A DNA stretch of 64,000 nt, from contig JAQNBH010000012.1 of assembly GCA_028752905.1 (NCBI GenBank), positions 27,413,816 through 27,477,815 on the forward strand, in the 5' to 3' direction. This stretch comes from Cladorhizidae sp. MBARI D1340-BT2 (Eukaryota; Porifera; Demospongiae; Poecilosclerida; Cladorhizidae). Positions 1-10,410 of the stretch are shown here, one piece after another. Position numbers and translations under genes: made by a program. Numbering within the stretch: position 1 is the first letter of the stretch; each line of letters opens with the position of its first letter. Below the pieces are notes generated by a model. That model had not been told where the DNA came from, made no database searches, and saw nothing but the letters and a program-made list of their open reading frames with translations.

Positions 1-236
1 GTTTATGGAAGCTCATATTATGAGGAAAGCTGCACAGGCACCCATGCCTTCCAGCAAACACTATGTGCTCTTCTTTCTTGGTGTGTCTCAGGAGTTCTGT
101 TCTTTCTTAGTGTGACTCATGAGTAGCTCCTTCTTCATCTGGCATATTAGACTTGCTCCATCTTCATATGGCTCATATAACAGAAGTATAGCTCTCTGCT
201 CATGTCTAATAAATAATTTAAAGTATTCATTTATGT
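1..236 (+). other. Unit-start block, partial copy (U1)
   Basis: Homologous to the conserved block at 25135-25431 and 52923-53327. Here the reading frame is broken by substitutions and indels, so this copy argues against a constrained protein. Unknown function. Confidence 0.4.
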
Positions 237-286
237 AGTAGAAGATTCAATGTGTGCATTATTTGTTTAGTAAGAACTTAGTTATT

Positions 287-640
287 GGGGGGGGGGGGGG
301 GGGGGGGGGGGGGTGAAAAGGGTTACCATTTTATAGCTCCATAGGTCTCTCTGTGTGCTCTCTTTTGATACTAAAGCATTTCTCATACATGTAAGTATAC
401 TATAGCCAAGTTACTGGAGCTAAAGTGGGGGGAACCTCAAAACCTGAATGCCTGATTGCCACATAAATATCTTCAGATTGCCAAGTGCTAGAGAGTTGAA
501 ATGAGCACCTGTGGCTAGAGGAAGCCTTACTCTATGCAATGACTTGTTTCATTAGGCACTAAAACTTAAGTATGTGGTAAAGTGCCCTGTTGGAAAATGA
601 ATTTTATGGAATTTTAACGAAATTCACTGATTTTCTTGCT
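287..640. other. U1-private insertion with a 27-G tract
   Basis: Other units run directly from the equivalent of position 286 to the GATTTTCTTGCTG-like sequence near 632. U1 instead carries about 340 bp that begins with 27 consecutive G (287-313). No ORF, terminal repeat or clear target duplication was found. The long G tract resembles those inside the hAT-type elements of this window, so a decayed MITE is possible. Confidence 0.35.
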
Positions 641-797
641 GAATTTTGGTTAGAAGTTTTGGTGATAGACAACCAGAGTATATGGTTCACTTGTGGATAT
701 ACACTTGCTTGATATGTTTAGTAGTAGTGTAAATAAAACCTTCCATTGATGCACTCACACAAATAATCCACTCATTGACTATCTCTTGTTGCTGCAG

Positions 798-2422
798 ATG
801 TTACTGGAAAAACTGACGAAGAAGCAGCTGCCATCACTGCATTCTCAAGCAGCATCAAGGCACAGGTTAGCAAAACCATCTGTCATGGTTTATCAGGGAG
901 TCAGGGGATCAGGGATTACCCCACCTCCCACCTACACCACAAGGATTAATGTGTCATAATAGGTATATTGTATGCATTGCCAATTTGTTTTAGCTGATGT
1001 TAGTTAATTAACAATGACAGTTAATGAACTTGGCAATTAAGTAGACAACACGTAAAATACATTCCCACGATTTTTCTTGTCAAAATTATGCTAAAACCTG
1101 CTAAAGTTAATTCAGATCCTTCAGTTGTGAGCCTAGCCAGGTTAGTGTTACTTATCTATTTCGAAGACTTATCTTAATAAACTACGTCTAACGAAAAATC
1201 AGGCTAATGGATGGGTCCATGTAGTAAGGATAGCTATGTATGAAAAATTCCAGGCTCGACACTCATCCCCACTCTTCCTGGCAACTAAAATGTCTCTATG
1301 AAGCCATGATCTTCATGCTATATTAGTTGTTTCTGTTGTTATTTTAGTTATTATTGTAGAAATACGACAAACTGCTGGCCAAAGTTCCCATGTGCAACCA
1401 TGGTTACCTAGATGATGTGATAATGTCAGATGTGGACATAGGCCGATTTTCTGCAAGACTGTATGTTTGGGAAGGTATGGCATATCTGCTAGGACTGAAC
1501 TCGTCAGAGGTACAGCACATAAAGACCTCATACAGTTATGATCTACGAAGGTACTACAATGCTAAATGTGTGAATTGTTGATGTGGTTTTATAGATGCAC
1601 ACTATTTACAGCTGGGCTCTTCTGGAGCATTGGAGATCTAAAGCTGGTTATCCAAAGACTTACAGGAATCTTCTTCGAGTATGTGTGGAGGGAGATTTTG
1701 AGGAATGTGCTGAAGACATTATTTCCATCTTAAGCAGCAAAGGTTGGTCTAGCTGGTTGTGTTGGTGTGTATATTTTAAGTGGTAAAGGGTGCTCACCCT
1801 TAGTCTACATGGGTACAGTCTTGTTTATCTTCTTTTTTACAAGTATATATATATTTTGCTGTATAAACATAGTTCTTGTGTATCTAGATATTACGTAAGG
1901 TAGAACAATCCTTGACACTTTTGCAAACTGCTCAACCATATTCCCACGATTCTAATGCATAAATGATTCTTTGCAGATGCGTAGTTGGTAATTATGGATA
2001 CAGCCTCTTAAAATATGTGCATTCACAGGTTCGATACTCGGCATTAACTCATCAGGAGAGAAAAAAACTTCATATAGGCTAGAACATGTGACTCAAAGCT
2101 AGTGTGGTTATGTGATGTTCTGTTAGGTATTCATGAAAAGTCCTCCAAAGTCTTCAGACCAGCTCCATTTCTCCTGGCACATGTGAAATGTTCTGGCCTG
2201 TAATTAGCATAACTTTTCAATCCCTTTTCCTCTGCTTGCTCTTCACTTGTCCTTCCCCCTCCACATTGCTCTGTAAAGTTAACAATGGAGTACAGAAATT
2301 GAGTCATGGCCCCTTCTGCTTTACTTACAGCAGTAAGAAAGATGCCATTAAGGGGACGCATGTGCAGACTAGAAAATCTAGAGACATCTGAAGAACAACT
2401 TCACTGTGCTCACCAAATTTAG
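798..2422 (+). CDS. Death-domain protein, copy 1 (3' exons only)
   Basis: Inferred join of four exons: 798-865, 1360-1550, 1612-1742 and 2331-2422. All borders are AG/GT and the phases agree (0, 2, 1 between successive exons). The product is about 160 residues: an acidic, Ala-rich linker (DVTGKTDEEAAA), then a Death-like domain with ISARL/FSARL, LGL..S(D/E)VQHI and LLEHWRSKAGYPKTYRNLL motifs, then AEDIISIL and a basic tail ending in a stop at 2420-2422. Death domains are six-helix adaptor modules of apoptotic and innate immune signalling; the partner here is unknown. This is the most diverged copy, mainly in the exon at 1360-1550, which has an in-frame two-codon insertion. The 5' exons lie outside the window. 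Confidence 0.6.
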
Positions 2423-2663
2423 CTAACTAGAATAAGCTAACTTATCATTGGGATTGCTATGTTATGAACTTTGTGGCTTCCTCGTGTCTTAGTGGAGAAT
2501 TTACAATGGGAGTAGATTCCAGCAATCAATGGAAGGAGTAGTAGCAACATCCATTTTTCTTGAGTGTTAACTTTCATCATTAGATTTATTTTTTAATGAG
2601 TATTTTGTTATGTTTTTGCCTGTTTCTACCTCAATGCTCCGTCTTCATCAGGGTGAGAAACAA
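2423..2663. other. Downstream non-coding segment of U1
   Basis: Conserved between units but with no ORF or recognised motif. It separates the Death-domain stop from the inverted minisatellite seed. Equivalent segments are 17015-17256, 27042-27282, 42879-43119 and 55003-55198. Confidence 0.5.
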
Positions 2664-2696
2664 GGCAACACATTTGCACTCACTGGCAACACATTT
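2664..2696 (-). repeat. Inverted two-copy minisatellite seed (U1)
   Basis: Reverse complement of about one and a half units of the 21-bp minisatellite at 12540-13095, recognisable as GGCAACACATTT repeated 21 bp apart. It lies just upstream of the CsRn1-like insertion. Confidence 0.6.
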
Positions 2697-2711
2697 CATT
2701 TACATTTATAT

Positions 2712-2888
2712 TGTGGCGACTGGATTCATTTACTTGCCTCGATGACGTCATAATAAACATAATAACATTACATTATAGAGGGTCTGGTGACTATTGTAGT
2801 TTTTAGAGTCAGAGAAATGATAAAAGGTTGTCTCTATAGATGTTCTCTCATGAGTAATACAAAGAAGCGCTTACTTTAACCCTCTTCA
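2712..2888 (+). repeat. 5' LTR of CsRn1-like element (177 bp)
   Basis: Starts TGTGGCGACTGGATT and ends CTTCA one base before the primer site. Its first 50 bp match 10411-10463 with small differences. It contains CATGAGTAATACAAAG but no obvious TATA box. Confidence 0.7.
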
Positions 2889-2889
2889 T

Positions 2890-2905
2890 TGGTGACCCCA
2901 ACGTG
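2890..2905 (+). promoter_or_regulatory. Primer binding site, tRNA-Trp type
   Basis: TGGTGACCCCAACGTG differs at one base from the complement of the animal tRNA-Trp 3' end, the primer used by CsRn1-clade elements. It lies one base after the LTR. Confidence 0.7.
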
Positions 2906-2951
2906 CATAGCAACCTCTACAGCACTAGACCGACCATTCACGCCAATCTTC

Positions 2952-3658
2952 ATGGCAGAAGAGGACCCAATAGCTGCTCTTCATTCTGTTTCCCTCAAAC
3001 TGCCTCCATTCTCGCGTGAAGACCCTGCTTACTGGTTCCACCAAGTGGAAGCACAATTTTCTACAAATGATATTGTCCAGCAGCTAACTATATTTTTGGT
3101 TCAGAGATCGCCCGACATCATTGTAACAATCCCAGCTAACAATCCCTATGACACCCTGAAGGAGCGCCTCCTTGCGTGCACATCCTTCTCGGAGTCTCAA
3201 AGGATGTAGAACTTCTCTCTTTGGAGCTTCTGGGTGATATGAAACCTTCCCAGCTCCTCAGACGGATTGAGGCTAGCTTCAATGATGATCCAGTTCTTCA
3301 AGAGATCTTTCTCACATGCTTGCCAGTGTCAGTTCAGCTCATTCTGAAGTCTCATCCAGACAAAAATGTGGAGCAACTCGCCACCCTGGCTGACAGCCTC
3401 ATCACACTCACACTGGACAGTTCACTGCATGGCCCCTTAAGCTCCATCTCACCTGCTCCTGTTATTGTTGACACTGTTGCCTCTCTCCGTTCTGAGTTGG
3501 CAGAACTCAAGCGTCAACTCTCCCGGCAGCAGAAAGCCACCAACCTTGCAGCTGCTTCGGCCACAACACTCTGTTGGTACCATGCCCGATGTGGTAGTAA
3601 TGCCACTAAATGTAAGATACCCTGTTCTATGTCGGGAAACACCTTCCCCGAACACTGA
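2952..3658 (+). pseudogene. gag of CsRn1-like element
   Basis: The likely start is ATG 2952 (MAEEDP); upstream codons belong to the primer site. It is read in two frames with a shift near 3200. Features are a LKLPPF...WFHQVEAQF N-terminus, the GDMKPSQLLRR motif around 3233-3265 and a C-terminal variant zinc knuckle (CWYHARCG...C...PCS) near 3570-3630, all characteristic of gag in this clade. Gag would package element RNA. One frameshift makes this copy non-functional. Confidence 0.75.
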
Positions 3659-4182
3659 TGGCGACCAGTGGATCGGGGAATTCTAGTCGCCTTCTTTTTA
3701 TCACCGACCGCACTTCTGGCCAACGCTACTTGGTAGATTCTGGTGAGGAAGTCGGTGTGCTTCCTGTTAACTGTCACACAGAAGAAGGGACTCCCTCTCA
3801 GAGCCACGAACGGTTCTGTCATCTCCACATTTGGCAAGTGCACCTTGTCTCTACACTTGGGGCTAAGGAAAAACTTTAATTGGACATTTTTCCTAGCTGA
3901 TGTCAGGCAGCCAATTATTGGGGCGGAGTTCTTCCGTGAGCACGGTCTGCTCATTGACCTGCGCACCATCGACTGCTCGAGGCAGACACACTCTGCAGTA
4001 TTCCTGCTCACCTCTCTGCCCTCGAAGCACTCCACCTCCACTATCTTGCTACTGCATTAAATCGTTACTCAACCATTCTCCGCGAATTTCCCCAACTTAC
4101 TGCCCCTCAAGTTACTGACAAGGCACCCAAACATGACATCCAACACCAAATTGTGACTGATGGCCAACCGACCTTCGCCAAG
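3658..4182 (+). pseudogene. Aspartic protease and pol N-terminus of CsRn1-like element
   Basis: Retropepsin domain with catalytic LVDSGEEV (D-S-G) near 3730-3755 and a later IIGAEF motif near 3915; the frame shifts near 3790. Past a stop at 4058, a linker (ILREFPQL) leads to reverse transcriptase and is cut at 4182 by the hAT insertion, then resumes at 7243. It overlaps the gag stop. Confidence 0.7.
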
Positions 4183-4483
4183 CAGGGTTTCTTTCAGGAT
4201 TTGGGCCAAGGGGGGGCAAAACGGCAATATGTAATTTGTTTGGGCGGGGGGGGGGGGGGGGGGGGGGGGCATGACTCTCTCAACATGCACAGCACTTGAT
4301 AATGTAGCGGAGTCTGGGGGCATCCTCAACCCCCCTCCCAATTTTGAATCCTTTCTTTTCAGAGCATCTTGTGTAATTTAAAAATGCATTCTGTAATTTG
4401 GTTTTTATTTCATCATACTCTGGTTTAAATTAAAGTGTGTTAGACTAACAAGTGCTTTGTCAGCACATAGTCAGGAAAAGGGT

Positions 4484-4581
4484 CTTTTCAAGTGCTTTGT
4501 CAGTACAACTGAGTAAGCAAATTTAACCACTAATAGTGGTAAATTGGCCTACTCAGTTGTACTGACAAAGCACTTGAAAAG
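4484..4581. repeat. Perfect 32-bp inverted repeat (hairpin) in hAT 1
   Basis: Arms 4484-4515 and 4550-4581 are perfect reverse complements (CTTTTCAAGTGCTTTG...). The loop is itself nearly palindromic around CCACTAATAGTGG. A third partial direct copy of AAGTGCTTTGTCAG lies at about 4450. It sits between the left end and the transposase start. Confidence 0.8.
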
Positions 4582-4736
4582 AAAATTGCTAAATCATGGT
4601 GTAATGTATTAAACATTACACCATTCAGCAGTTAAATTGTGCAATATCACAGCCTGGACTATAAAGCACCTGGCAAGGAGAGTTTTATCCGTTTTATAGA
4701 CAGTATAGTCAAGATTTTGCAAGACAGACCAATATT

Positions 4737-7047
4737 ATGAGTAAGAATATTCGTTCATTTTTTGCCCCACGCTCTTCTGCTTCTGTATGATGTAACCACT
4801 CTTGACTCAGAAAGCTCTGATATTGAACCTCCTGCTCCAAAAAAGCAGTGTCGGGATTTGACTTCTCAAGCTTCATCCTCTCAAGGATCTGTCTCCACCA
4901 AAAGACGGCACTACCTCAAAAGATGGGAAAGTGATTTTCATTGGCTAGAATATGATGAAGATCTTCATGGTGCTTTCTGTAAGCACTGTAAAAAGTGGGG
5001 GAAGTCAAATCCTAAAACTGGTGGGACATGAACCACTAAGCCTTTTAGCAACTGGGAAAAAGCCACAGCAAAGATTAAGGAACATGCTGAAAGTGAAGGA
5101 CATATTCTGGCTTGCCAAACAGAGACAGCTGCTGCTTCTGTATTGCGTGAAGGTTCTGTTCTTCAGCAAATGCACTGACTGGAAGAAAGTGAGAGGCTGA
5201 AGAATAGGTTGGCAATCAAATCTCTTCTACAGTGTACACACTTCCTTGCTCGTAACCACTTTCCTCACACCACTAACTTTGCGGATCTCGTTGATCTTGT
5301 TGTGACTTGTGGAGGTGAAGACTTGAAACAATTCATCGACAAAGCTGGTAAGAATGCTCATTACACCTCAAAAGATGCTGTAGTTGACTTTGTTGAGGCA
5401 CTTGGCACATGGGTTGATGAATCACTCCTTGCAAGGCTACAAAATGCTCGCTACTTCAGTTTTCTTGCAGATGAGTGTACTGACATTACAACAATAGAAG
5501 AGCTGTCAGTTGTATGTCATTGGGTTGAGAATGGCCTGCCTGTTGAGCATTTCATTGAGATCGTCCCAATAAAGAAGGCAGATGCCCAGACGATTTATGC
5601 GACTCTGGTTGATTGTTTTAAGGTGAAAGGAGTGCAGATTAGCAAGCTAATTGGCATGGGCTTTGATGGAGCAGCCACTTTTTCAGGGAAACACAAGGAG
5701 CAAACCCTTTTGAAGAGTAATTCACCTCACTCTAGGGAAACACAAGGGAGCAAACCCTTTTGAAGAGTAATTCACCTCACTCTAGGGAAACACAAGGGAG
5801 CAAACCCTTTTGAAGAGTAATTCACCTCACTCTAGGGAAACACAAGGGAGCAAACCCTTTTGAAGAGTAATTCACCTCACTCTATCTTTGTGCACAGCCA
5901 CTGTCATTTACTACAGCTTGCTTGTGTTCAAGCAGCCAATAGTACCCCTGGAATCAAGCATGTGTATATCATACTCACGACTCTCTGGAAGTTTTTCCAA
6001 TACTCACCGAAACGAGCAGAATGTCTAAAAGCGGTACAGCGAGTGCTTAACATGCCAGAGCTGAAAGTGATCAAGCCTTCAGATACACGCTGGCTAGCTC
6101 ATGAGCGATGTGTTAAAGCAGTGAAGGAGAACTACATTGCCATTGTGATAACTCTCAACAACATATACGAAGAAACACACCAGCCAGAAGCATTGGGAAT
6201 TAGCAAGGCTTTAAGTTCCAAGTCAACCGTATCTGCTGTGTATCTACTCGACTATGTCTTGCCTCAAGTCAGCAAGACTCTTCAATCTGAAAAGCTTGAT
6301 TTGACCGTCATATCTTCCCTTGTGGAAGCAACTCTGTAATCACTGGATGATGCTTTGAGTCCTGCCGCCAACTGGGTGCTTGAGCTACAGGACATGAAGG
6401 AGAGTCTGGAGGAAGCTATGGGTATTAACATCACCACCTCTGACATTCAAACTTTCCAAAATAGTGTTGGAAATCGTTTTGTTTCAACTCTAAAGGGCAA
6501 CAGCTCAAGTCGTTTCTGTTCACAAGTGTCAGCATTCAGCATATTTGATCCTAAGAAAACTCCTAGTGTGGACATTTCCGAGTATCAACAGTATGGCAAA
6601 GGTTCTGTAATGGTGCTGCTAGATCAGTATGGAGGGAGAAAGACTGCTGTGTCCCTTGAAGTTGAAGAATATGAGAAGATGGGACTGGTGTCTAGTGAAG
6701 TCAAAGCTGAATGGAAGACGTTAAAGCACTATCTAGCCAAAAAACCACAGGAAGACATGGTATCTCAATTACATGAGCTTGTAACCAATGAAACACTCAT
6801 CAGCATGTTTCCAAACTTGAACACTTTGGCAAGCATATGCCTTACAATTCCGATTGGAACTGCTTCGGTTGAGCGAAGTTTCTCCCAGATGAAGATGATA
6901 AAGACTCGCCTTAGAAGCCGTCTTGGAGAGATAAGTCTGTCCCACTTGATGAAGATAGCTATAGAGTCGCCCGAGAAGCTATCTGACAGTGACTTAGAAA
7001 ATATTGTAGATATATGGTACAGAAAAAGTAGAAGGATAATTGTATAG
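4737..7047 (+). pseudogene. hAT 1 transposase (TTF zinc finger / DUF4371 / hAT dimerisation)
   Basis: The start at 4737 encodes MSKNIRSFF, matching the N-terminus of the hAT 2 protein. Recognisable parts in order: zinc finger (FCKHCKKW ... H-x5-H, 4970-5120), first catalytic region (LADECTDITT near 5465-5495), GFDGAATFSG (near 5660), CHLLQLACVQ (near 5905) and the C-terminal dimerisation region with ASVERSFSQMKMIKTRLR (6860-6920). Breaks: stop at 4789 or frameshift, TGA at 5029, stop at 5178, tandem expansion 5686-5884 with internal stops, stop at 6337. The enzyme would cut and paste its element in the nucleus. Confidence 0.8.
5686..5884. repeat. Four tandem 49/50-bp copies inside hAT 1 transposase
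   Basis: Copies at 5686-5734 (49 bp), 5735-5784, 5785-5834 and 5835-5884 (50 bp each), sharing GAGCAAACCCTTTTGAAG. hAT 2 has the equivalent region once, so three extra copies were added. They total 150 bp and keep the outer frame, but introduce stops at the junctions. Confidence 0.85.
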
Positions 7048-7242
7048 GTTTATGATGTGTATCGATCATTTATTCCATTCATACATAGGATTGAGTCATC
7101 CGTTCAATCAATAACACTAACCATACATAAGGCTTGAATTGTCATTTACAAATCTGCCAGTTCCACGAAGGGGGCGAGAGTGAGCCTAGGGGGGGGGCGA
7201 ATGCTCCCCCCCGCCCCCCCCCCCCCCCTTAAAGAAACCCTG

Positions 7243-7686
7243 CCAAGGCTCGACGACTCTCCCCTGAGAAGCTGGATGTTGCTAAGAATGAGTTTGACAA
7301 TCTTCTTACGCTCGGCATCATCCAACCCTCCTCCAGTGCCCGTGCTTCACCACTGCATATGGTGCCCAAGAAATCAGGCGCGTGGCGTCCCTATGGAGAT
7401 TATCGTGCCCTCAATGACATCACTACACCTGATCGATATCCAAAACCCCACATCCAGGACTTTGGAGCATCACTGCATGGAGCCACTATTTTTTCTAAGA
7501 TACCTTGTCCGAGCTTTCAATCAAATTCCTGTTTACAAAGAGGACATCCCAAAGACTGCCATCATAACGCAATTTGGCCTGTATGAATATCTCTGGATGC
7601 CCTATGGACTTAGGAACGCAGCACAGACCTTCCAGCGTTTTATGGATCACGTCTATCAGGAACTCTTGTTTGTCTTTGTCTACATG
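7243..7686 (+). pseudogene. Reverse transcriptase, N-terminal half (CsRn1-like)
   Basis: Begins with [16 protein letters not shown] and LGIIQPS, then the DYRALN motif near 7400, a frameshift near 7500, and [16 protein letters not shown]...FQRFMD near 7573-7650. It stops at the codon before the catalytic YMDD box, where the solo LTR begins. Confidence 0.75.
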
Positions 7687-8217
7687 TGTCATACGTTGTA
7701 CTCCCGTTGACCTCTCTTTATTAGGACAACTGCAAAGTATGCGCCGACTAACGTCTCAATACCCCTGACCTCACTGCCTCAGTATTGATCTGGTTAGCCC
7801 AAGTTAACCACACCTTGGCTCTCTCTCTCACAGCCCTCCTATTCAATGATAAAATGGTTAACTACTTCAGCAAAGACATACAATCATACAATACATAACA
7901 TCTATAAGATCACAATCTATAAGATCACAATATATATACTCTGGGTATCTTATCCTTCAGCTGACTATCCTATTATACGATAGTTCCACTGAGTCAATGT
8001 CTCTCTCCCTCTCTAGCTAGTTAAATTTATTACTTATATAATAATAGTTAGTGTGCACACAAATTATGCACATGCTTATTCTTGCCCACAGATCGTGTTG
8101 AATCCTTTCACAATGTGTAGTTCGTTCAGGGCTGGTGTAGTGTCTGGTATAACCCTGTTGACTCATTGTTGAGGGTTGTTGAGGTCGGCAGGGTGTCTGT
8201 TAGTGGCATCTCTGACA
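7687..8217. mobile_element. 531-bp solo LTR splitting the YMDD box
   Basis: Begins TGTCATACG and ends CTCTGACA with TGTCA/TGACA ends, flanked by the 5-bp duplication ACATG at 7682-7686 and 8218-8222. Removing it with one ACATG restores the codons for Tyr-Met-Asp-Asp. There is no internal coding region, so this is an LTR-LTR recombination remnant of another element. Its parent family is not elsewhere in the window. Confidence 0.85.
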
Positions 8218-8545
8218 ACATGGACGATATCCTTGTAGGCAGTCGCTCCCCAGAAGAACATGAACACCACCTTCGGACTCTCTTCTCATGTTTGGCTAAG
8301 TTCGGTTTAGTCCTTAACCCTGACAAATGCAATTTTGGTGTTACCTCCCTCAATTTCCTTGGCCACCGCATTAACTCTGCAGGCATTGCGCCACTGGAAG
8401 ACCGTGTGGATGCCATCCGCAATTTTCCTGTTCCCACCAACAAGACCTCCTTGCAGGAATACCTGGAACTTATAAACTTTTATCATCGCTTTTATCCCAC
8501 TGTGCAGAAGTCCTCCACCCATTGTATCAGCTTCTTAAAGGAAAG
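8218..8545 (+). pseudogene. Reverse transcriptase, C-terminal half (CsRn1-like)
   Basis: Resumes at the catalytic MDDILVGS, then the EEHEHHL helix, LNPDKCNFG, FLGHRIN and the connection segment (INFYHRF). It is continuous in one frame to about 8515 and then shifts. Confidence 0.75.
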
Positions 8546-9117
8546 AATACTCCTTGGATCTGGACACCCACATGCCAGGATGCATTCATCAAAATGCCCT
8601 ACAGACACTTACCCTTTTGGCATATCCAGATCCTCTAGCACCAATATCTGTCACGGTTGATGCCCCCAACATTGCTGTAAGTGCAGTCCTGGAACAGCGA
8701 CTCAGTGGCCAGTGGACGCCCACCTCGTTCTTCTCCCGCAAACTCCGTTACCCTGAGACACAATATTCTGCCTTTGACCGCGAGCTACTTGCCATTTACC
8801 TGTCCATCTGCCACTTCCGTCACTTTATTGAGGGCAGACCCGTCACCATCTTCACCGACCACAAGCCTCTGACATTTGCCCTCTCAAGTGCCAACTCTGA
8901 TAAGTGGACACCTCGATATACACGTCACCTCTCCTTCATCTCAGAATTTACCAGTGATATCCGTCATGTTGGTGGGAAAGACAATGCTGTCACTGATGCC
9001 CTGTCACGGGTGAACACCTTCTCAAGAGCGACTCCTACGTTGGACTATGCGGAACTCTCTGCTCAGCAGACTGCTGACCCTAACACTCAAGCTCTGCTAT
9101 CACTTCTCTGCAGCTAG
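8546..9117 (+). pseudogene. RNase H domain (CsRn1-like)
   Basis: Gypsy-type RNase H: VTVDAPNIAVSAVLEQ with the first catalytic Asp (usual DAS here DAP), the FFSRKL segment, the catalytic Glu in AFDRELLAIY, FTDHKPL, and ADALSR-like TDALSRV at the end. The frame is open from 8554 to a stop at 9117. It would degrade the RNA strand of the replication hybrid. Confidence 0.75.
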
Positions 9118-10200
9118 AGGACATCCAACCTCCTGGATCTCTGCACTCGATCCTGTGCGACATTTTGTTTGGCTACCCTCGACCCGTTGTACCTGTCTCA
9201 CTTCGTCGCAATTTTTTTGCTAACATGCATTCCCTTGCTCACCCCAGGGCCTTACCCATCAAACATCTGATCGCATCTCGGTACGTTTGGCACGGCCTCA
9301 AAAAGGATGTCACTGCATGGACTAAGTCGTGCCTCAGTGTCACCAATCCAAGATCTACGGTCATGTGGCTAGTCCACTGCCGAGTTTTCCTGTGCCGAGT
9401 TCAAGGTTTGAGCATTTGCATGTTGACATTGTGGGACCCTTACCACCTTCAAGAGACTACACCTATCTTTTCACAGTTATTGACCAGTTCACCAGATGGC
9501 CAGAAGCTATTCCAATGATAGACTGCAACGCCAATACGTGTGCCCAGGCATTCCTGTCCGGGTGGATTTCTCGCTTTGGTGTACCTGCTACCGTTACCTC
9601 TGACCGGACGTCAGTTTATCTCTGCACTTTGGCAGGATCTTCTACATCTCTTTGGCATCGCACCTACTCACACCACATCATTCCATCCGCAAGCTAATGG
9701 AATGCTAGAGAGAATGCATCGACAGCTGAAAGCCAGCCTCAAAGCTAGACTGACCAGTGCATCATGGTGTGACCAGCTTCCTATCGTCCTATTGGTCATG
9801 CGTGCTGCTCTCAAGGAAGATCTCGGGAATTCATCTGCCGAGAAGGTTTATGGGACTATTCTCCATCTCCCTGGAGATCAGACACCACAGATGACTTCGC
9901 CAGGTACCTTTGCAGACCAACTACGTCAACACATGGCTCAGCTGAGACCTTTGCCAGTTGTTTGTCATGGCCAACGGACCTTCCACGTGCCCCGTGACCT
10001 CCAATCTGCCCCGTGATCTCCAATCTGCCACACATGTTTTTGTACGCCATGATGCCCATCGCATCCCACTTCAGCGTCCATATAATGGCCCATTCAAAGT
10101 ACTCGGCAGGAATGACAAGTACTTCAAGGTGGATCTTGGCAAATGCTCTGACAACATTTCCATTGACCATCTCAAACAACTTTCATGGACACACCAGTGC
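9118..10200 (+). pseudogene. Integrase (CsRn1-like)
   Basis: Zinc-binding H-H-C-C region (HSLAHPR...W...CLS / CHQSK, 9220-9345, split by a frameshift), catalytic core with HVDIVGPLPPS (first Asp, near 9420) and VTSDRT (second Asp, near 9600), another shift near 9605, then FHPQANGMLERMHRQLK holding the catalytic Glu (near 9715). A GPY/F-like module (RPYNGPFKVL) lies at 10077-10110. A 15-bp duplication (CCCCGTGATCTCCAATCTG-like) near 10000-10028 breaks the C-terminal frame. Confidence 0.75.
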
Positions 10201-10410
10201 TATCACAGTCTACATCACAGATGTCGTAACTAACTTTGGCTCACCCAGTACCAGCTCGTTCATGCCTCTCTACAAGTGCACCTGTTTTCGTGCCCTCCAC
10301 TCCAATACCACGGACTGCCGGCTTCTGGTTACATCACCAGAGCTGGCCGGACTATTCATCGTCCTACTTATCTTTCGTATCTTCCTGGATGATCAATATG
10401 TGGGGAGTAC

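Larger units (their letters stand above)
4183..7242 (+). mobile_element. hAT transposon 1 (3060 bp) inside the CsRn1-like element
   Basis: Terminal inverted repeats CAGGGTTTCTTT and AAAGAAACCCTG, perfect over 12 bp. It is flanked by CCAAG at 4178-4182 and 7243-7247, a 5-bp target duplication; deleting the element and one copy rejoins the reverse transcriptase frame. Internal G and C tracts (4244-4269, 7207-7228) lie just inside the ends. It encodes one hAT-type transposase with several breaks. The 5-bp duplication is unlike the usual 8 bp of hAT elements. Confidence 0.85.

Noticed and set aside
1313..1531. Minus-strand 70-72 codon ORF opposite the first Death exon in every unit
   Set aside because: Shadow of the plus-strand Death exon; it is conserved only because the exon is, and has no splice or domain support.
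9856..10179. Minus-strand ORF over the integrase end
   Set aside because: Antisense shadow of the CsRn1-like integrase C-terminus.
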